IMG/VR virus record: IMGVR_UViG_3300027721_000073
Span: 1-24,477 of that record
Direction: 5' to 3' (one strand)
Source: a virus
DNA: 24,477 nucleotides
Shown: in pieces, positions 20,359-24,477 of the stretch
How the letters are laid out: each line of letters begins with the position of its first letter
Position numbering within the stretch: the stretch's first letter is position 1
Notes under the pieces: generated by a model
Told to the model about the DNA's origin: nothing
What the model saw: the letters and a program-made list of their open reading frames with translations, nothing else
Databases searched by the model: none
Made by a program: the position numbers and the translations under genes

Positions 20359-21018
20359 TCACAGTCGGACGACGATCTCGACCTCCATGCTGGTGCCTCC
20401 CTGCTTGGAGGCCTCCTTCACGGCTGCCGCGATCGCTTGTACGACCGCATCTCGGCTCTCTTCCGCTGCCGGTCGGAGGAAGGGGTGGGCACGGTTGTGG
20501 CGCGTGCCGAACTCCTGATACCCCGCGTACTCGGTGGGTGAGATTACCCATGCCTCCACCTCCGTCCCAGCGACCTGGGGCGGCGTGGAGTAGATCTCTC
20601 CGCGCAGGCGACCACCGACGTGGGTGTGACCCCAGGTCGAGTGTTCCGCCCGCTTGCTACGGACCTCGTAAGCACCCTGGCGGGTGAGTGGGCCCTCGTC
20701 CTGTTCGTACTCGGCCAGGTGTTCGAGGGCTGCCGATAGTCGTCGTTCATGCCACTGCCGGGGTGGCCTCTTGCCAGTCGCCGTGTAGGCGAAAGCTCCC
20801 GGGCCCGTGTCCAGCATCGACTCGACGGTCTTGGTGTCGAGGAACTCGAGGTCGTGCTGGAACTCCTCGGGCGTCTTGAGGCGGAAGGTGTACGACTTGC
20901 CGAAGATGTTGCGTACCGGCGCAAGTTGCTTGGCTCGCCTCTCCACGATCTGGGCGCCCTGCCCGAGACCCTGGGTGGCGGCGTCGATGATGGTGTTGGC
21001 GATGGCCTCGAAGTCCAT
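20359..21018 (-). CDS. HK97 gp10-like neck/tail-completion protein with large internal insert
   Basis: Predicted 219-residue protein of the HK97 gp10-like family, which acts at the head-tail junction. The family signature is clear: an N-terminal helix ending in ERRAKQLAPV (residues 26-35) and, near the end, YAGYQEFGTRHNRAHPFLRPA (164-184) followed by a C-terminal helix. Between them lies about 100 residues (36-138) that normal family members of about 130-150 residues lack; it is rich in charged residues and His/Trp (KRPPRQWHERR, then STWGHTHVGG). The ATG at 21018 was chosen over an upstream in-frame GTG at 21042 because it forms TGATG with the previous stop and has GGAGGGAG just upstream. Confidence 0.72.
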   Translation of the reverse strand: MDFEAIANTIIDAATQGLGQGAQIVERRAKQLAPVRNIFGKSYTFRLKTPEEFQHDLEFLDTKTVESMLDTGPGAFAYTATGKRPPRQWHERRLSAALEHLAEYEQDEGPLTRQGAYEVRSKRAEHSTWGHTHVGGRLRGEIYSTPPQVAGTEVEAWVISPTEYAGYQEFGTRHNRAHPFLRPAAEESRDAVVQAIAAAVKEASKQGGTSMEVEIVVRL

Positions 21019-21425
21019 CACTCCCTCCGCCTGAGGCTGCACGTCAGGAGCGGGAGCCAGGTGGACTCCTTCGTGGTGTCGGACACCGTGTAGGCATCCG
21101 GGCTGGGCCCCACGTAGACGTGGTCACCGATGTCGATGTCGGTGCCCACCGGAAGGAAGAGGCGGTAGGTGTTGGTGGTGACGATGGCCCCCGTGTCCAC
21201 GTCCTGCATGGGCGTAGGGGAGGAGAAGAACCAGCCCTTGACCGTGTTCCTGCGGCTGGCGCTGGTCTCGGCGTAGGTCAGGAAGTCGTCGCCGTAGTCA
21301 CCGCCCGGGGGGATGGCCCCCTCGGAGCGACGCTCGATGACGATGTCGGTGATCATCCCCAGCAGGGCGACATCCTGGAGGCGCTTCATCTGGTTCTCGG
21401 TGAAGAAGCGGTCCTGCCTTGCCAT
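21018..21425 (-). CDS. Head closure / head-tail joining protein
   Basis: Predicted 135-residue protein that seals the connector after DNA packaging and gives the tail a docking surface. The sequence has the small beta-barrel pattern of head-tail joining proteins: VKGWFFSSPTPMQ, then TNTYRLFLPVGTDIDIGDHVYVG, then YTVSDTTKESTWL and a charged SLRRRE end. Length and gene order agree with SPP1 gp16/HK97 gp9-type head closure proteins. It shares a TGATG one-base overlap with the connector upstream and another with the gene downstream, which implies translational coupling and fixes both starts. Confidence 0.65.
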   Translation of the reverse strand: MARQDRFFTENQMKRLQDVALLGMITDIVIERRSEGAIPPGGDYGDDFLTYAETSASRRNTVKGWFFSSPTPMQDVDTGAIVTTNTYRLFLPVGTDIDIGDHVYVGPSPDAYTVSDTTKESTWLPLLTCSLRRRE

Positions 21426-22336
21426 CAGCGCACCGTCAGGTTGTCCTGGGCGTACGCCGACAGGAGCAGCGATGCCTCAGGCACGAGCATGTCGAGGAGT
21501 TCTGCGAGCCCCTTGGGCTGGCCCCTGCGGAGGTCACGCTCCATGTCCACCTCTGCCACGCGCATCCTCGTGAGGTGCGCCATGCCGCGGGCATGGAGTT
21601 CTGCCTCGCCGTGGAGGTGGGCGATGATGTGGCCGGTTCCGTACTGGATGTCCCGCGGCAGCTTGTGGTGGTAGGTGGCCGACACCGTGTCGCTGGCAGC
21701 GAGGTTGTCGGTGAAGACGACCGTGCCCTCAAGAGCATCCACCGTGAAGCCCGTCGTCTGGACGGCGCCGTTCTTCTTGATGACCGGCTCTCGGCCGGTG
21801 TCGGTGTGCCAGAACTGGTTCTGGGCCCTCCACGTCTGGCCGTCCGAGCAGACGAGGTACTCGTCGCTGACGGTGAAGTCCCAGCCGTAGGTGTAGTTGC
21901 ACTTGGCGATGGGAGTCGCGAGCCCGACGTTGGGGACGATGAGGGCGTTGAAGAGGCCGCTCGACGTGAGCGCCAGCGACACGACCTCGAGGTATCGCTC
22001 GGAGTTGTTGATCATCAGCTCCGTCGCAGCGATCTCGACGTACTGGGTGTTGGTGACGTAGATGCGGAACTGGTTGACCGCGATGATGGGCCAGTGCCAC
22101 GGGTAGTACCGACGCTGGCCGATCTCGAAGGGGTTCGTGGGGTAGCGCCAAGCGTGCTGCTCCCCGGTGACCGTCCCGCCACGGAAGTCGTGCATCTGCG
22201 GGATGCGGGGGACATTGCAGTAGGAGTCCACGACCGACGAGGCCTGGTTGATGAGGGAGAGAAGCTCCGCGTCATCAAGCTCGGACACGTCGATGCCGAA
22301 GCCCATCTCTCGGAAGCGTGCTGGCGTCAGGTACAT
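21425..22336 (-). CDS. Head-tail connector (adaptor) protein with inserted beta module
   Basis: Predicted 303-residue neck protein sitting directly after the capsid gene, where gp6/gp15-type connector (adaptor) proteins are encoded. The N-terminus (MYLTPARFRE, then a helix DDAELLSLINQASSVVDSYC) is typical of such proteins, which join the portal ring to the tail. Residues 75-150 form a beta region. Residues about 155-226 look like an inserted Ig-like or hairpin module (VIKKNGAVQ, then EGTVVF, then SATYHHK). The C-terminus is helical (EAELHARGMAHLTRMRVAEVD). At 303 residues it is well above the usual 100-200 for this family, mostly because of the insert. The ATG at 22336 is preceded by GGAGGG at good spacing, and the stop overlaps the next ATG by one base (TGATG). 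Confidence 0.65.
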   Translation of the reverse strand: MYLTPARFREMGFGIDVSELDDAELLSLINQASSVVDSYCNVPRIPQMHDFRGGTVTGEQHAWRYPTNPFEIGQRRYYPWHWPIIAVNQFRIYVTNTQYVEIAATELMINNSERYLEVVSLALTSSGLFNALIVPNVGLATPIAKCNYTYGWDFTVSDEYLVCSDGQTWRAQNQFWHTDTGREPVIKKNGAVQTTGFTVDALEGTVVFTDNLAASDTVSATYHHKLPRDIQYGTGHIIAHLHGEAELHARGMAHLTRMRVAEVDMERDLRRGQPKGLAELLDMLVPEASLLLSAYAQDNLTVR

Positions 22337-22355
22337 CGATCCCTCCGGGGAGATC

Positions 22356-22388
22356 GGGGGGCCGGGAGAGGAGTCATCCCGGCCCCCC
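22356..22388 (-). other. Perfect 12-bp GC hairpin between capsid and connector genes
   Basis: GGGGGGCCGGGA at 22356-22367 pairs exactly with TCCCGGCCCCCC at 22377-22388 around a 9-base loop. It lies in the 59-base gap after the capsid stop and ends about 20 bases before the next start. No U-tract follows; the next bases are the ribosome site GGAGGG. It may act as a leaky terminator, attenuator, or 3'-end stabiliser of the abundant capsid message. The structure is seen; the role is inferred. Confidence 0.6.
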
Positions 22389-22395
22389 AGAAGGT

Positions 22396-23736
22396 CTAGG
22401 CGATCTTGACGCGGACCTTGTTGCTCCAGGGGAGGACCTTGACTGCCAGCCCGTTCATCATGAACACGATGTACAGGTGGGTCAGCTGGCCCGAGATACC
22501 GATGGGGATCTCGAGGACGGTCGGACCAGGGGAGCCGAGGTACGGCAGGGTGATGCCAGCCTCGTCAAGGACGTAGAGGTCGCGGTACTCCGTGCCGCCG
22601 ATGTGGTACGAGGCGATGGAGTCGCCGGGGACCGTGGCGAACGGAAGCTGACCGGCGTAGGTGTTGACCGACTGCGCGGTCGTGCCGACGCCGATGTTCA
22701 CGTAGTTGGGACCGACGAGGCGGACGTTGGTGTCCTGCTGCTCATCGAAGGTGATCTTCTCCTGAGGATGGCCCCAGATGATCGACGGCATGCCGCCCGC
22801 CTGGGTGATCGGGAGAAGGGCCTTGTCGATGGCGTTGCGGAACGCGCCAGTCGCGTAGGTCGTGGAGGTCTCGGCCACGAACGTGGAGGGATCCATGTTG
22901 ATGGCGTTGGTGACGAGCAGCTGCCGAAGGCCGGTGAAGGCGTTGGCGTCGTACAGGCCGTACTCGTCGTCACCCGTGCCCGAAGCGACCGTGGCGTTGC
23001 CGCCGAAGATCTGCTTCTGCATCTTGTGGCTCATGGCACGAAGACCACCCTGAAGCTCGAGAGCCTCGGGGTTGTAGTTCATGCCACCCGCCATGACGGC
23101 GAACTGGCTCTTGAGCGAGATGCCACGCCGGGTCGCGAGGATCGCGACGTTCGTGTTCTTCCGCTCGTACGTGCTGGTGTCGTCGGTCACGGTGCCCAGC
23201 TCTGCCATGAACTTGGCATCGCCGTAGGCCGTGATCTGGTTCCACGCATGCAGGAGGCCGTTGGCCGGTTCCTTCGCGAACCTGTCGTAGGCCGGGAAGA
23301 GCCGGATGAAGACCTCGTACAACATCGGTTCGAGGTCTTGTCTGATCAACGCGGTCGCGCCGCCCGTATCGAGCGCCTTGGCGATCTCAGGGTCGAGCTG
23401 ACCACTGAGCTGGTTGAAGGCGTTCTGGGCGGAGAAACCGGCGTGGTTCAGCCAGACGTGGAGGGGGACGCCTGCGTCCTTGACCGCAGCCTGGCGTGAG
23501 ACCAGGTCTGAGATCTGGGAGACGGACATGCTGCGGAGGGCCGTTGCCATCGTGGCACGCTCTTCGTGCGTGATGTAGCGGCGGGTCTGGGGTGCTGGAG
23601 TGGCCTGGTCCTCGATCCCCTGTGCGGGGGTCGCGACGTTGGGCGCCTCGTTCATCTTCAGGAGCGTCTGACCGATCTGCTCCTGAGTCTCGAGGACACC
23701 CTTCAACAGGCTTTCCAGTTCAGCCGACATGGTCAT
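22396..23736 (-). CDS. Major capsid protein (HK97 fold)
   Basis: Predicted 446-residue major capsid protein forming the icosahedral shell. Residues 1-50 are a short helix plus an Ala/Pro/Gln linker, and 50-120 are helical, possibly a delta/scaffolding region. Residues 145-200 look like N-arm and E-loop (ending in TYERKNTNVA), 205-246 contain the spine-helix region (GLRAMSHKMQKQIFGG), and 300-446 have the A-domain pattern, with a GGTEYRDLYVLDEAG strand-turn and a final beta strand. Length, central position and the head-tail gene order support the call. The start is ATG-ACC-ATG-TCG; an AAAGGA ribosome site lies inside the end of the preceding gene, whose stop is 6 bases upstream. A second ATG two codons later is possible. 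A strong GC hairpin follows the stop. Confidence 0.87.
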   Translation of the reverse strand: MTMSAELESLLKGVLETQEQIGQTLLKMNEAPNVATPAQGIEDQATPAPQTRRYITHEERATMATALRSMSVSQISDLVSRQAAVKDAGVPLHVWLNHAGFSAQNAFNQLSGQLDPEIAKALDTGGATALIRQDLEPMLYEVFIRLFPAYDRFAKEPANGLLHAWNQITAYGDAKFMAELGTVTDDTSTYERKNTNVAILATRRGISLKSQFAVMAGGMNYNPEALELQGGLRAMSHKMQKQIFGGNATVASGTGDDEYGLYDANAFTGLRQLLVTNAINMDPSTFVAETSTTYATGAFRNAIDKALLPITQAGGMPSIIWGHPQEKITFDEQQDTNVRLVGPNYVNIGVGTTAQSVNTYAGQLPFATVPGDSIASYHIGGTEYRDLYVLDEAGITLPYLGSPGPTVLEIPIGISGQLTHLYIVFMMNGLAVKVLPWSNKVRVKIA

Positions 23737-23742
23737 GACTGG

Positions 23743-24477
23743 TCATCCTTTCTTGAGAAGGGCGACGACCTCCGGGCCATAGACCGACTTGAGGCTCTCG
23801 AACTGGTCGCTAGCCTCTCGGTACACGGCTCGACGGCCGACGGGGGTGGCTGCGAGCTTCGCGAGGATCTCGTCCGTCCCCTTGATGGCCGTGAGGGCCA
23901 TCTGGGCGGCTTGATCCCGCTCCTCGGTCATGGACTCGAGCGCCGCCTTCGTGTCGATCAGCTCGCGGGTGATCGCCTTCAGGAGTTCGCTCGATGTCCG
24001 CAGGGAGGCGACGACGGTGGGCTCCAGGACCTGGAGCGCCGTCTCGACTTCCTCGACCTCAGGCTCGGTGGAAAGGCCGATGGCTGCCCATGGGCTCACG
24101 GGAGCAGCGGCCTCTTCCTCGCCCTCGTTCTCAGGTTCGCTCTCGGGAGCTTCCTGCGAGGTGCCGGTGGCGGCTGGCTTGCCGCGTCCGGTGTCGATGG
24201 AGATGTCCGCGTACGGCGTCGAGATGGACACCGTCGCGTCGGTGATGTCGGGTTCGACCTCTGTCTCGACCTCTTCCCCCTCGGTGGGGGCCTCGGGGTC
24301 GAGGTCTTCGGCGTTCTCGGTGGGGTCGCCCTCCTCATCCTCCGGGAACTGGGTGAGCGCCTTCATGGCCTCGTCGTCATCGATGGTGCCAGCGAAGGTG
24401 CCCTCGACATCCTTGATGCCGATGAGGTAGGTCTTGTTAGCGGACCCGAAGGACGTGGCATCCACGTAGTCGCGGTC
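23743..24477 (-). CDS. Head-assembly (scaffold/prohead protease-like) protein, C-terminal part, with tail-tube-like segment
   Basis: This gene is cut by the right window edge. The frame is open to the last base (D-R-D-Y before the GTG at 24465), so that GTG is internal, not a start. The visible part begins with a segment (DYVDATSFGSANKTYLIG, then IKDVEGTFAG) that closely matches the tail tube proteins at 19101-19526 and 19545-19922. An acidic, Pro/Glu-rich linker follows, then DATVSIS and a G-x-G-x-P-A-A segment resembling the tube C-terminus, a second acidic linker, and a helical, probably coiled-coil tail (about residues 140-205 from the GTG) ending near LAATPVGRRAVY. Position 6 bases upstream of the capsid gene plus the acidic and coiled-coil composition suggest a scaffold or the C-terminus of a prohead protease/XkdF-like protein. 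That role is inferred from context; no catalytic domain is visible in the window. Confidence 0.6.
   Translation of the reverse strand, partial: DRDYVDATSFGSANKTYLIGIKDVEGTFAGTIDDDEAMKALTQFPEDEEGDPTENAEDLDPEAPTEGEEVETEVEPDITDATVSISTPYADISIDTGRGKPAATGTSQEAPESEPENEGEEEAAAPVSPWAAIGLSTEPEVEEVETALQVLEPTVVASLRTSSELLKAITRELIDTKAALESMTEERDQAAQMALTAIKGTDEILAKLAATPVGRRAVYREASDQFESLKSVYGPEVVALLKKG
24163..24477 (-). other. Tail-tube-like segment split by an acidic insert, inside the head-assembly gene
   Basis: Bases 24389-24477 match 19334-19422 in the second tail tube gene at about three quarters of positions when aligned by eye without gaps, and the encoded residues match even better (RDYVD.T.FG..NKTYL.G.KD..GTFAG). 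An acidic stretch of about 35 residues replaces the middle of the tube domain. After it, DATVSIS and GRGKPAATG align with the C-terminal DA(S/T)(I/V)TAS and GNFRAAG of the tube proteins. The first half is secure; the second-half match is weaker and is inference. Confidence 0.55.

Noticed and set aside
20359-21042. Upstream GTG start at 21042 for the gp10-like gene
   Set aside because: The ATG at 21018 forms a TGATG overlap and has a strong ribosome site; the GTG does not.
22356-22388. Hairpin after the capsid gene as a standard rho-independent terminator
   Set aside because: No U-tract follows and essential tail genes lie downstream on the same strand with no visible promoter.
22318-23499. 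393-codon open frame on the plus strand, opposite the capsid gene
   Set aside because: Shadow of the capsid coding sequence; no motif, no ribosome site and no neighbours in the same direction.
23743-24465. GTG at 24465 as the true start of a 240-residue protein
   Set aside because: The frame is open upstream to the window edge and the four preceding residues (D-R-D-Y) continue the tail-tube-like match, so this codon is internal.

Overview
The window is the C-terminal end of a head-assembly gene plus the complete head-to-tail structural module of a tailed phage or prophage with a siphovirus-like layout. GC content is high and every real gene lies on the minus strand, so the operon is read from the right edge (24477) to the left edge (1). 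Genes are packed with stop/start overlaps (TGATG, ATGA) or gaps of a few bases, and no gene-free stretch exceeds about 80 bases. No tRNA, integrase, CRISPR array or IS element is visible. The host cannot be named from this. High GC combined with regular use of the Arg codon AGG argues for caution before assuming a classical Streptomyces or Mycobacterium host.

Head and neck (24477 to 19926): the end of a scaffold or protease-like protein carrying a tail-tube-like segment and acidic linkers; an HK97-fold major capsid protein; a head-tail connector; a head-closure protein; an HK97 gp10-like neck/tail protein; and a DUF3168-type tail terminator.

Tail tube and tape (19922 to 11549): two tandem tail-tube paralogues; a small unassigned protein; a lambda G/GT-like tail assembly chaperone with a GGGAAAC -1 frameshift site and a clean 69-codon extension; and a 2188-residue tape measure protein. 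Roughly residues 150-1140 of the tape measure are not ordinary helical tape. They hold a ParB-like domain, a segment resembling a phage DUF7178-type domain, and two further compact blocks, separated by Gly-Gly junctions and by copies of the GE..(G)E..VP motif typical of tape measures.

Tail tip and lysis (11547 to 34): a tail hub protein; a lectin-like (ConA-type) tail protein; a giant 2272-residue protein built of F-x-V-D-A beta repeats with inserted beta-sandwich and PPC-like modules and ending in a second, paralogous hub; a beta-rich distal tail protein; and a three-helix holin candidate. The most unusual points are the enzyme-like cargo inside the tape measure, the tail-tube-like segment inside the head-assembly protein, and the hub duplicated onto the end of a giant adhesin-like protein. 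All family names come from reading motifs by eye; nothing was searched.
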